Assembly: GCA_015055785.1 (NCBI GenBank)
Contig: SVHQ01000068.1
Span: forward strand, 1 to 8,439
Direction: 5' to 3'
DNA: 8,439 nt
DNA from: Clostridiales bacterium
Lineage (GTDB): Bacteria; Bacillota_A; Clostridia; Christensenellales; Borkfalkiaceae
Made by a program: the position numbers and the translations under genes. The notes under the pieces were generated by a model that worked only from the letters and a program-made list of their open reading frames with translations, ran no database searches and was not told the origin of the DNA. Shown here one piece after another: positions 1 through 5,880 of the stretch; positions within the stretch are counted from its first letter, which is position 1; the number at the start of each line of letters is the position of its first letter.

Positions 1-799
1 CCATACCTTCATTACGGAAAATACGGCCCACTTCATACACTTTATCCATACCGCCAACAATCAAACGCTTTAAGCAAAGCTCCGTTTCCACGCGCATGTA
101 CATATCTAAATCAAGTGCATTATGATGCGTTTTGAAAGGACGGGCATCTGCGCCGATTTCCAAAGGTAAAAGCGTAGGGGTATCCACTTCGAGATATCCT
201 CTGCTGTCCAAGAAATTACGGATTTCTTTCAAAATCAACGAACGCTTGCGGAAAGTGTCACGTACGTCTTTGTTCATAATCAAATCCAAATGACGCAAAC
301 GGTATTTCATATCCTTATCCTGCAAACCGTTGTATTTTTCAGGTAAAGGAAGAAGGGATTTCGTCAACAACGTCAATTCGGTGACGTGTACAGACACTTC
401 ACCCGTCTGCGTTTTGAATACAAAACCCTTAAAACCAAAAATATCACCGATGTCGTAGTCTTTTTTATACGACATGTAATTTTCTTCCCCGATATCCTGA
501 CGGGTAACGTAAATCTGGATAGAGCCCGTTCTATCTGCAATATGCGAGAAGGATGCCTTACCCATAATACGGCGGGACATCATACGCCCAGCCATGCACA
601 CCGTCTTACCTTCGTAGGCTTCAAAATTATTTTTCACCGTTTCGCTGTCTGCGTCTACGGGATATTTCACCTGTTCGTAGGGGTTTTTGCCTTCTGAAAC
701 AAGCTTCGTCAGCTTTTCACGGCGGATTCTCGCCTGTTCAATGAGCTGTTCTTCTTCCGTCGCCTCTACGGGCGCGTTTACATTCTTATTTTCTTGCAT
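1..799 (-). CDS. lysS: Lysine--tRNA ligase (class II LysRS), N-terminal part, cut by window edge
   Basis: This enzyme charges tRNA-Lys with lysine in the cytoplasm. I translated the minus strand from the ATG at 799-797 and found 266 codons open to the left edge. The order is a charged N-terminal helix, the OB-fold anticodon-binding domain (roughly residues 55-155), then the start of the class II catalytic core. Motif 1 is visible around [15 protein letters not shown], and the frame ends inside motif 2 at [10 protein letters not shown]. Bacterial LysRS is usually about 490-500 residues, so a little under half is missing outside the window. An AGAGG ribosome binding site precedes the ATG by about 8 nt. 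It lies 76 nt downstream of greA with no terminator between, so the two are probably cotranscribed, a common Firmicutes arrangement. The identification is secure; completeness cannot be judged. Confidence 0.96.
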   Translation of the reverse strand, partial: MQENKNVNAPVEATEEEQLIEQARIRREKLTKLVSEGKNPYEQVKYPVDADSETVKNNFEAYEGKTVCMAGRMMSRRIMGKASFSHIADRTGSIQIYVTRQDIGEENYMSYKKDYDIGDIFGFKGFVFKTQTGEVSVHVTELTLLTKSLLPLPEKYNGLQDKDMKYRLRHLDLIMNKDVRDTFRKRSLILKEIRNFLDSRGYLEVDTPTLLPLEIGADARPFKTHHNALDLDMYMRVETELCLKRLIVGGMDKVYEVGRIFRNEGM

Positions 800-875
800 T
801 TGTAAACCTCTTAACTATATAATAAAGTATTTAGATATATACAAAATTGATTTTTTAGAAGAAACGGGGAAATGA

Positions 876-1346
876 TTAGAAAATTTCCTTAATCGTCAAT
901 TTATATTCACCGTCGGGTGCCATAATTTTTACAACGTCGCCTACTTTATGCTTTAACAAAGCTGCGCCAACGGGGGATTCGTTGGAAATTTTGTTTTCCA
1001 TTGCGTTTGCTTCCATCGAACCTGTGATTTCGTAAACCTCTTCCTCATCTAAATCTGCATCGTAAACCTTCACTTTCGAACCGATATGCACAAAAGAGTT
1101 GTCCGTTGTTGCTTCAATAATCACCGCGTTCTTGATTTTGTAATCCAACTCGTTGATTTCAATTTCGTTCATCGTCTGTTCGTTGCGCGCTGCGTCATAT
1201 TCAGCGTTTTCCGAAAGGTCGCCATGACTTCTCGCCTCTGCAATACGCTCTACGATTTCTTGGCGTTTTACCGTTTGTAAATACTGCAAATGTTTCTTTG
1301 CTTCGTCGAACCCTTTTTGTGTCATTTCAAATTGCTGTTCTGCCAT
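876..1346 (-). CDS. greA: Transcription elongation factor GreA
   Basis: GreA enters the RNA polymerase secondary channel and stimulates cleavage of backtracked RNA. The 156-residue product is normal family length. Residues 1-75 form the antiparallel coiled coil, with the tip signature GDLSENAEY at about 42-50; its Asp and Glu are the acidic residues that act at the polymerase active site. The rest is the FKBP-like domain, including SNESPVGAALL and a C-terminal GEYKLTIKEI strand. The start is the ATG at 1346-1344, because AGGAGG lies 5 nt upstream; an in-frame ATG six codons earlier would place that ribosome binding site inside the gene. The gene ends in TAA and lysS follows after 76 nt. A strong promoter with a hairpin-rich leader precedes it and may attenuate transcription. 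Confidence 0.97.
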   Translation of the reverse strand: MAEQQFEMTQKGFDEAKKHLQYLQTVKRQEIVERIAEARSHGDLSENAEYDAARNEQTMNEIEINELDYKIKNAVIIEATTDNSFVHIGSKVKVYDADLDEEEVYEITGSMEANAMENKISNESPVGAALLKHKVGDVVKIMAPDGEYKLTIKEIF

Positions 1347-1434
1347 AAATTCCTCCTGTTCCACACTGTGATTTTCTCCCGATTTCTATCCGTTAGAGCC
1401 CGTTTCTTCGACCCCTTTCGGGCGAAAACACACG

Positions 1435-1459
1435 AAAAAAACCGTTCGCCTGCGGAACG
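1435..1459 (-). terminator. Second terminator-like hairpin in greA leader
   Basis: On the minus strand CGTTC (1459-1455) pairs with GAACG (1447-1443) around a seven-base GC-rich loop. One G follows and then seven T (1441-1435). The stem is only 5 bp, so termination may be partial. RNA ending here would be about 80 nt long. Together with the first hairpin it makes a tandem attenuator plausible. Confidence 0.5.
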
Positions 1460-1461
1460 TT

Positions 1462-1501
1462 AAAAATACCACCGTGACTTTTCAAAATGAAAGCCACGGT
1501 G
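1462..1501 (-). terminator. Terminator-like hairpin in greA leader (also usable on plus strand)
   Basis: CACCGTG (1470-1476) pairs with CACGGTG (1495-1501). After one mismatch, CTTTT (1478-1482) pairs with GAAAG (1489-1493) including one wobble, leaving a six-base loop. On the minus strand five U follow after a 3-nt gap; on the plus strand TTTTATCTTTATTT follows directly. It lies about 15-20 nt after the predicted greA transcription start. It could also stop read-through from the aminotransferase gene upstream, which has no other hairpin near its stop. Confidence 0.6.
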
Positions 1502-1523
1502 TTTTATCTTTATTTGTAGGCTT

Positions 1524-1552
1524 ATTATACTGTATTTTATGCCTTTTGTCAA
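1524..1552 (-). promoter_or_regulatory. Consensus housekeeping (sigma-A type) promoter for greA-lysS
   Basis: On the minus strand a perfect -35 TTGACA (1552-1547) is separated by exactly 17 nt from a perfect -10 TATAAT (1529-1524). Transcription would start near 1517 and run toward greA. The only feature downstream is the greA leader and gene. A match to both consensus hexamers at ideal spacing predicts high initiation, consistent with control acting later, in the leader. Confidence 0.9.
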
Positions 1553-1667
1553 TGATTTTTGCCAGTTTTTAAAAGAATTTCACTTGTTTATAGCTTTTTA
1601 CACACCATTATCGCAAAATTCGACGGCAATTTTATATATCTTACCGACAAAATAAGCAATGAGGTTT

Positions 1668-2837
1668 TTATTTTACCTTATTTAAATACGCCGACATACG
1701 GTCAAAGGCTTCCGAAAGCGCGTTCATGCTGGTCGCGTAAGAAATACGGACGTTGTTTTCGCCAAACTCCCCAAACGCGTTCCCCGGCACCACCGCCACC
1801 TTTTGCTGCTTTAACAAATCCCCAGCAAACGTTTCCGCATCCAAACCTGTCGAACGAACAGAGGGGAATGCATAAAAAGCTCCTCTCGGCTCAAAACAGT
1901 GGAAACCAATTTCATTTAAAGAATACAGCACGAATTTACGGCGTTTGTCGTAGGAATCGCGCATTTCTTCCACCATGGAAAAATTATCCGTAAAGCCGTC
2001 TTTCAAAGCTTCGATCGCCGCGTATTGCGACATGGTCGGCGCGCACATAATGCCATATTGATGAATTTTAAACATCGCCTCGTCGATTTCAGCGGGCGCA
2101 CACACAAAACCCATTCTCCAACCGGTCATTGCAAAGGCTTTGGAAAAACCGCCCACGTAAATGCAACGTTCTTTCATACCGGGCAGGGAAACAATAGACG
2201 TATGCTTTCCGCCGTACGTCAGTTCCGCATAAATTTCGTCCGTGATAACAAGCAAATCGTGACGAATGATGATTTCTGCAATCGCTTTCAATTCTTCTTC
2301 CGTCATAATCGCTCCCGTCGGATTGTTAGGATAGGTGAGAATAATCGCTTTCGTCCTTTCCGTAATCGCCTTTTCAAGATATTCGGGTTTTAAAACGAAA
2401 TTATCCTGCTCGCGGCACTCCACGTGCACGGGCGTACCATCCGACATAAACACAAGAGGGGAATAGGAAACGTAAGCAGGATCGGGAATCAACACTTCAT
2501 CACCGCGCTCGATACAAGCACGCAAAGCAAGGTCGATTGCCTCACTACCGCCCACCGTCACCAAAATGTGTTTCGGGTCATATTCCAAACCAAAACGTTC
2601 GTTTAAATATCGGGAAATTAATTCAAGAAGATTGGGCAGACCGCGATTGCCTGTGTATTGCGTATATCCACGCTGCAAAGAGGTAATCGCCGCCGAACGC
2701 ACCTTCCAAGGCGTGACAAAATCCGGCTCGCCCACGCCAAGCGAAATTGCACCCTCCGTTTCACGAACAATATCGAAAAATTTACGAATACCGCTCGGTT
2801 TTATCAATTTTGCTTTTTGATTTACAAAATCTCGCAT
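1668..2837 (-). CDS. Fold-type I PLP-dependent aminotransferase (class I/II, AspC/PatA-like)
   Basis: This is a 389-residue cytoplasmic enzyme, normal length for aminotransferase subgroup I-gamma, which moves amino groups between amino acids and 2-oxo acids. Visible landmarks are VGGSEA (95-100, cofactor phosphate loop), YPNNPTG (169-175, Asn contacting the cofactor), DEIY (200-203, Asp pairing with the pyridine nitrogen), SKAFAMTGWRMG with the Schiff-base Lys233, and VRISYA with Arg364 binding the substrate carboxylate. All key residues are present. The ATG at 2837 has an AAAGGTAG ribosome binding site. The Lrp/AsnC-family regulator gene lies 82 nt upstream on the same strand, suggesting amino-acid-responsive control. 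Substrate cannot be read from sequence; aspartate, alanine or aromatic amino acids are all possible. The gene stops with TAA. Confidence 0.93.
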   Translation of the reverse strand: MRDFVNQKAKLIKPSGIRKFFDIVRETEGAISLGVGEPDFVTPWKVRSAAITSLQRGYTQYTGNRGLPNLLELISRYLNERFGLEYDPKHILVTVGGSEAIDLALRACIERGDEVLIPDPAYVSYSPLVFMSDGTPVHVECREQDNFVLKPEYLEKAITERTKAIILTYPNNPTGAIMTEEELKAIAEIIIRHDLLVITDEIYAELTYGGKHTSIVSLPGMKERCIYVGGFSKAFAMTGWRMGFVCAPAEIDEAMFKIHQYGIMCAPTMSQYAAIEALKDGFTDNFSMVEEMRDSYDKRRKFVLYSLNEIGFHCFEPRGAFYAFPSVRSTGLDAETFAGDLLKQQKVAVVPGNAFGEFGENNVRISYATSMNALSEAFDRMSAYLNKVK

Positions 2838-2862
2838 AATTACTACCTTTTTTATAAAACGA

Positions 2863-2877
2863 GCATACCATGTATGC
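2863..2877. promoter_or_regulatory. 15-bp palindrome upstream of the aminotransferase (candidate operator)
   Basis: GCATAC and GTATGC form a perfect 6-bp inverted repeat around the central triplet CAT. With a two-base bulge the pairing extends to the flanking AAC/GTT. It lies 25 nt before the aminotransferase ATG and just after the Lrp-type regulator gene. Lrp/AsnC proteins bind short, AT-rich imperfect palindromes, so a role as operator fits. It could instead be a small mRNA hairpin near the ribosome binding site. Confidence 0.35.
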
Positions 2878-2919
2878 GTTGAAATTACTTTTTACGTCTT
2901 TTACTACCCTTGTTTTCTC

Positions 2920-3411
2920 TTACGCTTGAACAGATAAACGATGGTCTGCATCTTCTTTTTCCGTCAACACGCCTTCGATTTTATACTTCTTTAAAATGAA
3001 GTGCGTTGCCGTACTAATCACGCCGTCAAACGTCGAAATACGTTCGGAAACAAAACGGGAAACCTGCTGCAACGTCTTATCTTCGACGAACACTGCAAGG
3101 TCGTAAGCGCCGCTCATTAAATACACGGCTTTTACTTCGGGGAACGCGGCAATTTGACGGGCAATCCCATCAAAACCCTCTTTCTTTTTCGGCGTTACTT
3201 TCACTTCAATAAGCGCCTCTACAAGAGAATCTTCCGCCTTTTCACTGTTGATAATCGCGGTGTATTTTACAAGCAAACCGCTGTTTTCCATTTGCGCGAT
3301 ACAGTCTTTTACTTGCGCTTCTTCCAAAGACAACATTGCCGCGATTTTCTTTGCAGAAATACGTGCGTCTTCCGACAAAATATTCAAAATATCTCTTTCT
3401 AAAACCGTCAT
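2920..3411 (-). CDS. Lrp/AsnC-family transcriptional regulator
   Basis: This 163-residue DNA-binding regulator is the usual family size. Residues 1-50 form the helix-turn-helix (LERDILNILSEDARISAKKIAAML, then a recognition helix near 30-41). Residues 64-145 form the alpha/beta RAM ligand-binding and oligomerisation domain, with the characteristic GAYDLAVFV at 101-109. The chosen start is the ATG at 3411-3409, with AGGAG seven bases upstream. An in-frame ATG nine codons earlier (3438) overlaps the preceding gene's stop as TAATG but has no ribosome binding site; coupled initiation there cannot be excluded. The next gene is the aminotransferase, so the regulator probably responds to an amino acid and controls it and perhaps itself. 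Confidence 0.9.
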   Translation of the reverse strand: MTVLERDILNILSEDARISAKKIAAMLSLEEAQVKDCIAQMENSGLLVKYTAIINSEKAEDSLVEALIEVKVTPKKKEGFDGIARQIAAFPEVKAVYLMSGAYDLAVFVEDKTLQQVSRFVSERISTFDGVISTATHFILKKYKIEGVLTEKEDADHRLSVQA

Positions 3412-3437
3412 TTTACTGCTCCTATCTTTACTTTTCA

Positions 3438-3692
3438 TTATAGTATATTTTCTAAAAACAAATGGTCATATCCCAAGCTTTCCACAAAATCGCGTTGCAT
3501 AAATTTCACGTGGTTGAATTTTGCAAAATTGAAGATATGCGTTTTGGTGAGCACGGGGGTGGGAATATCCAACTCGTAACAAATATCCGTTAGATAATCG
3601 AAAAAATGGGAATACGTCAAGCGTTCCGGATTTTCGTATACGTATTGTTTTTTTATATGACCGTCCGTCATTAATTTTGCCCAGATTCGCAT
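3438..3692 (-). CDS. Conserved small hypothetical protein (84 aa, begins MRIWAK)
   Basis: The protein is 84 residues, soluble, with no signal peptide, membrane segment or cysteine pair. It opens with MRIWAKLMTDGHI, and the middle CYELDIPTPVL and later HVKFMQRDFVES match, from memory, a family of small uncharacterised Firmicutes proteins starting MRIWAK and about 85 residues long. No function is known to me. Translation is well supported: the ATG at 3692 has a perfect AGGAGG four bases upstream. Its TAA is followed after 26 nt by the preferred Lrp start, so it is the first gene of a three-gene unit with the regulator and the aminotransferase. The inverted-repeat element ends 12 bp before its start codon, just outside the ribosome binding site. 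Confidence 0.8.
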   Translation of the reverse strand: MRIWAKLMTDGHIKKQYVYENPERLTYSHFFDYLTDICYELDIPTPVLTKTHIFNFAKFNHVKFMQRDFVESLGYDHLFLENIL

Positions 3693-3741
3693 AACGCCTC
3701 CTATTAATCGAATCCATGTAATCCGAACAAAGATTTTGAAG

Positions 3742-3831
3742 GATAAAATCGAATCGCTACGGCGTTGAAATCCTTGAAAATACGCCTTGTATTTCCTGCC
3801 GCTTTCGCCTTGTATTTTCTTCGATTTTATC
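3742..3831. repeat. Perfect 12-bp inverted repeat inside the element
   Basis: GATAAAATCGAA (3742-3753) and TTCGATTTTATC (3820-3831) are exact inverse complements. Inside the arm a smaller stem GGCGT/ACGCC (3761-3765 with 3782-3786) can form. This is the second stem counted inward from the left end of the element. Confidence 0.75.
3783..3817. repeat. Direct repeat CGCCTTGTATTT, two copies 23 bp apart
   Basis: CGCCTTGTATTT occurs at 3783-3794 and again at 3806-3817. The bases between them (TTCCTGCCGCTTT region) are not repeated further. Two short direct repeats inside an inverted-repeat element could be protein-binding sites or the trace of a local duplication. The role is unknown. Confidence 0.6.
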
Positions 3832-3839
3832 TATTGAAA

Positions 3840-3897
3840 ATTGCTTCGCACCCAAAACGAGAAATTTTAAGATGATTTTGGGTGAGGAGGAAGCAAT
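3840..3897. repeat. Two-part hairpin with CCTCCT/AGGAGG segment
   Basis: ATTGCTTC (3840-3847) pairs with GAAGCAAT (3890-3897), and CACCCAAAA (3849-3857) pairs with TTTTGGGTG (3876-3884), leaving an 18-base loop and an asymmetric bulge. The bulge on the right arm contains plus-strand AGGAGG (3885-3890, its last base shared with the outer stem). In minus-strand RNA this is CCUCCU, the complement of the ribosome binding site of the MRIWAK gene. Confidence 0.7.
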
Positions 3898-3923
3898 AAT
3901 ATCAACATATTATAATGACGACG

Positions 3924-3957
3924 AGCCAAAAAGGGCTTAAAATAGCCGTTTTGGGCT
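3924..3957. repeat. 14-bp imperfect hairpin near the right end of the element
   Basis: The arms 3924-3937 and 3944-3957 pair at 12 of 14 positions around the six-base loop TAAAAT. On the plus strand only a weak T stretch follows, so I do not call it a terminator. It overlaps the right terminal repeat by one base. Confidence 0.65.
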
Positions 3958-3989
3958 TATTCGGATTATATTGATTCGATTACATGATA

Positions 3990-4018
3990 ATTATACACAT
4001 TTTGATGGAAAAAGTAAA
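3990..4018 (-). promoter_or_regulatory. Possible promoter for the small protein-Lrp-aminotransferase unit
   Basis: The minus strand carries a perfect -10 TATAAT (3995-3990) 17 nt after TTTACT (4018-4013), which matches the -35 consensus at four of six positions. Transcription would start near 3983, exactly at the right boundary of the inverted-repeat element, so the element would form almost the whole 5' leader. No better promoter is evident between here and the first gene. Confidence 0.4.
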
Positions 4019-4084
4019 CTGTTTCCACGGATATTTAGCATATTTTCATTTTGCCGAGAATAAGGTATTCTATCCTTTCTTTTT

Positions 4085-4149
4085 TCTTTGTAAATATAAA
4101 AATATTTTTTACAAAGAGAGGCAAAATTCGACAGTTTTATCGAAATTTT
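4085..4149. repeat. Two AT-rich hairpins upstream of the deacetylase gene
   Basis: TCTTTGTAAA (4085-4094) and TTTACAAAGA (4108-4117) are perfect inverse complements. Just after, AAAATTCGA (4123-4131) pairs with TCGAAATTTT (4140-4149) with one bulged base. They fill the DNA just before the deacetylase start. Neither has a convincing T-run, so they may be operators or mRNA leader structure. The remainder of 4019-4186 shows no promoter I can defend. Confidence 0.4.
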
Positions 4150-4186
4150 GACAGATTGGAATTGCTATGATAGAGAGGAAGAAAAA

Positions 4187-4993
4187 TTGATTGTTTGTTT
4201 TCGTGCAAAACGTTTTTTGGGGAGTGCTTGCATCGCTCTTTCTCTGATAATTACCCTGCTCGCCGCGCTCTTTACCAACCTTTTTATTATTGAAAATAAA
4301 ATGGGGGATTTTTCGCAAACGGTGGGGGCAGGTACGAGTTCAACGCGTTCTCTGCCTATCTATTCGGTGGATACAGAGGAGAAAAAAGTTGCCATTAGTT
4401 TCGATTGCGCTTGGGGTGTGGAGTACACCGATACGCTTTTGGATATCATGCAAAAAAACGACGTTCGCTGCACCTTTTTTGCCGTGCAATTTTGGGTGGA
4501 GAAATACCCCGAATACGTGCAAAAAATTGTTGCTGCCGGTCATGAAATGGGCACGCACAGCCGCACCCATTCATATATGAGCAAATTATCCGAAGAAAAT
4601 ATTCGCGATGAGCTTTCCACTTCCGCTCAAGCCATCGAAAAAATCACCAATCAAAAGGTGACCCTTTTTCGTCCACCTTACGGCGATTATGACGATTTAT
4701 TAATCGACACCGCAAAAGACATGGGCTTATACACGATACAGTGGGACGTGGATTCTCTGGATTGGAAAAATTTATCGGGTACGGAAATTGCCCTGCGCGT
4801 TATCAACGGCGCGAAAAACGGCTCGATTATTCTTTGTCATAACAATGGTTTACATACAGCGGAATCTTTGTCTATGATTTTTTCCACTTTGAAAAACCGC
4901 GGTTATCAATTCGTGCCGATTGGCGAACTGATTTATAAGCAAGATTTCTATTTGGACCACACAGGCAAACAGCATAAAAACCCGTCTGCCTGA
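4187..4993 (+). CDS. pdaB: PdaB-like sporulation polysaccharide deacetylase (CE4/NodB fold), membrane-anchored
   Basis: The 268-residue product has one hydrophobic segment (about 10-34) followed by a NodB deacetylase domain facing outside the cytoplasmic membrane. CE4 motifs are visible: SFDCAWG (71-77, with Asp73 and the FDxxWG form typical of PdaB rather than FDDGP), THSRTH (123-128, two metal-binding His), RPPYG (162-166), WDVDSLDW (187-194) and ILCHNN with His218. PdaB-family proteins remove acetyl groups from peptidoglycan sugars during spore formation and are needed for spore maturation in Bacillus. The start is TTG at 4187 with GAGAGG about 8 nt upstream; the first in-frame ATG (4301) would delete the membrane segment. 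A tiny frame ATG 4167-TGA 4190 overlaps this start. Family membership is strong; exact orthology is likely. Confidence 0.85.
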   Translation: MIVCFRAKRFLGSACIALSLIITLLAALFTNLFIIENKMGDFSQTVGAGTSSTRSLPIYSVDTEEKKVAISFDCAWGVEYTDTLLDIMQKNDVRCTFFAVQFWVEKYPEYVQKIVAAGHEMGTHSRTHSYMSKLSEENIRDELSTSAQAIEKITNQKVTLFRPPYGDYDDLLIDTAKDMGLYTIQWDVDSLDWKNLSGTEIALRVINGAKNGSIILCHNNGLHTAESLSMIFSTLKNRGYQFVPIGELIYKQDFYLDHTGKQHKNPSA

Positions 4994-5041
4994 GAAAAAC
5001 ACAAGCAAATAATGAAAAAATTACAATTCGGAGGTTATTTT

Positions 5042-5749
5042 ATGAACTACGTAACGGAAAAAAACAACAAGGTGTACGTGATGGGTGAAATCGTTAGCGA
5101 CGCCACCTTTTCACACGAAGTGTATGGGGAAGGATTTTACGAATTCTTTGTGCGCGTCATGCGGCTCTCGGGGCAAGCAGATATTCTGCCCGTCACCCTT
5201 TCTGAACGCTTGATTCAAGGCGCTATGCTCGGCAAAGGCAAGACCATTTGCGCGCTCGGTCAATTTCGCAGCTATAACAAAATTGAGAACGGCAAATCTC
5301 GTTTGATGCTAACGGTGTTTGTTCGGGAACTTTTAGACGACCTTCCCGACAAAAATCCCAACAGCATTCTACTCAGCGGCTACATTTGCAAACCGCCCGT
5401 CTATCGCACCACGCCTTTCAATCGTGAAATTGCAGACGTGCTTATTGCCGTCAATCGTGCGTATAATAAATCTGATTATATTCCCTGCATCGCTTGGGGC
5501 AGAAACGCGCGTTTTGTGAAAAATTTAAACGTAGGGGACAGAATCGCCATTTCCGGCCGAATCCAAAGCCGCGAATATCAGAAAAAACTTTCCGATACGG
5601 AAACACGCACCATGACCGCTTACGAAGTGTCTGTGTCTAAACTGGCGGCGTTTGACCCCGGAGAAGATTTCGACATTGACAGCGAGTTCGATTTGTATTC
5701 CTTACAAAATAAAGCCTCCGAATCGGCTTTCGCTGCCACAGCTGAATAA
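5042..5749 (+). CDS. Tandem OB-fold single-stranded DNA-binding protein (clostridial type)
   Basis: The 235-residue protein carries two SSB-type OB folds: residues 10-100 (VYVMGEI, HEVYGEGFYEF, SGQADILPV) and 107-203 (ILLSGYICKPPVYRTTPFNREI, SDYIPCIAWGRNARF, VGDRIAISGRIQSREY). The second half has the classic SSB core. An acidic stretch (EDFDIDSEFD, about 208-217) follows, but the chain does not end in the usual SSB acidic tip, so partner binding may differ. Clostridia carry such proteins, annotated simply as SSB, besides the housekeeping copy; the precise role is unknown to me. The start is ATG 5042, with GGAGG seven bases upstream; a frame-consistent ATG at 5012 lacks a site. It lies 48 nt after the deacetylase gene without an intervening terminator and ends in TAA before a strong hairpin. 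Confidence 0.85.
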   Translation: MNYVTEKNNKVYVMGEIVSDATFSHEVYGEGFYEFFVRVMRLSGQADILPVTLSERLIQGAMLGKGKTICALGQFRSYNKIENGKSRLMLTVFVRELLDDLPDKNPNSILLSGYICKPPVYRTTPFNREIADVLIAVNRAYNKSDYIPCIAWGRNARFVKNLNVGDRIAISGRIQSREYQKKLSDTETRTMTAYEVSVSKLAAFDPGEDFDIDSEFDLYSLQNKASESAFAATAE

Positions 5750-5765
5750 AACCGTAGCTATTTAA

Positions 5766-5800
5766 AAAATAAAGCAGTCTTATATGGCTGTTTTATTTTT
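5766..5800 (+). terminator. Intrinsic terminator after the SSB-like gene (bidirectional in form)
   Basis: AAAATAAAGCAGTC (5766-5779) pairs with GGCTGTTTTATTTT (5786-5799) around the loop TTATAT, using two G-U pairs. The A-rich 5' side and T-rich 3' side suit termination on either strand. It sits 16 bp after the stop codon. Confidence 0.8.
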
Positions 5801-5811
5801 ACTTTTACGCC

Positions 5812-5840
5812 TTGACAAAAACACAAAAACATGTTATCAT
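5812..5840 (+). promoter_or_regulatory. Strong sigma-A type promoter for the nuclease gene
   Basis: A perfect -35 TTGACA (5812-5817), a 17-nt spacer and -10 TATCAT (5835-5840, five of six matches) sit just after the preceding terminator and 40 nt before the gene. The gene therefore appears to be transcribed alone. The predicted start near 5847 leaves a leader of about 34 nt. Confidence 0.82.
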
Positions 5841-5880
5841 GGCTTACGAAATTATCAAATTAAGCAAAAGGAGAAGGCTC

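Larger units (their letters stand above)
1347..1517 (-). promoter_or_regulatory. Structured 5' leader of greA-lysS (possible attenuator)
   Basis: From the predicted start near 1517 to the greA ATG there are about 170 nt without a gene. The leader RNA first forms the hairpin 1501-1470, then a shorter hairpin 1459-1443 followed by seven U, then a small hairpin (1426-1407, TTCG/CGAA plus CCC/GGG). Two of the three look like intrinsic terminators. E. coli greA is known to produce short leader transcripts (GraL) by imprecise termination in its leader; this arrangement looks analogous, but no sequence homology is claimed. The rest of the 1347-1667 gap (1553-1667) holds nothing I recognise. Confidence 0.55.
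3705..3982. mobile_element. 278-bp inverted-repeat element (MITE-like, or structured leader RNA)
   Basis: The ends are inverted repeats of 26 bp (3705-3730 and 3957-3982) with 23 identities, beginning TAATCGAATC and carrying TAATCCGAA further in. No credible gene lies inside. Nested within are a perfect 12-bp inverted repeat, a two-part stem and a 14-bp imperfect stem, plus a 12-bp direct repeat, so nearly the whole element can fold. The outermost bases are TA at both ends, as expected for a mariner/IS630-derived MITE with a TA target; no longer target duplication is visible. The left end abuts the ribosome binding site of the MRIWAK gene. If transcribed from the right, it would instead be that operon's leader, closed by a long terminal stem. 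This covers most of the gene-free stretch 3693-4186. Confidence 0.6.

Noticed and set aside
800..875. Separate lysS promoter in the greA-lysS gap
   Set aside because: The best pair on the minus strand (TTGTAT with TATATA, 17 nt apart) matches the consensus poorly and the gap has no terminator; read-through from greA is simpler.
1347..1517. T-box riboswitch controlling greA-lysS
   Set aside because: The predicted start lies only about 16 nt before the first hairpin, leaving no room for a T-box stem I, and the conserved T-box sequence with its ACCGCG end is absent.
1559..1993. Plus-strand open frames opposite the aminotransferase, GreA and Lrp genes
   Set aside because: They lie antisense to well-conserved genes, lack ribosome binding sites and encode low-complexity, unrecognisable products.
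3915..3974. 19-codon frame (ATG 3915 to TGA) inside the inverted-repeat element
   Set aside because: The upstream AGGAGG is about 24 nt away, too far to serve it, and the frame mostly reflects the hairpin arms and terminal repeat.
4148..4186. Deacetylase start at TTG 4148
   Set aside because: No ribosome binding site lies before it, and it overlaps an inverted repeat. The TTG at 4187 has GAGAGG at good spacing and keeps the membrane anchor.
5012..5041. N-terminally longer SSB-like protein starting at ATG 5012
   Set aside because: No ribosome binding site precedes it, whereas GGAGG lies seven bases before ATG 5042, where family similarity begins.
5812..5880. N-terminally longer nuclease starting at TTG 5812
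   Set aside because: This TTG is the first half of the TTGACA -35 box, and the ATG at 5881 has a well-placed AGGAG, so the extension is promoter DNA.
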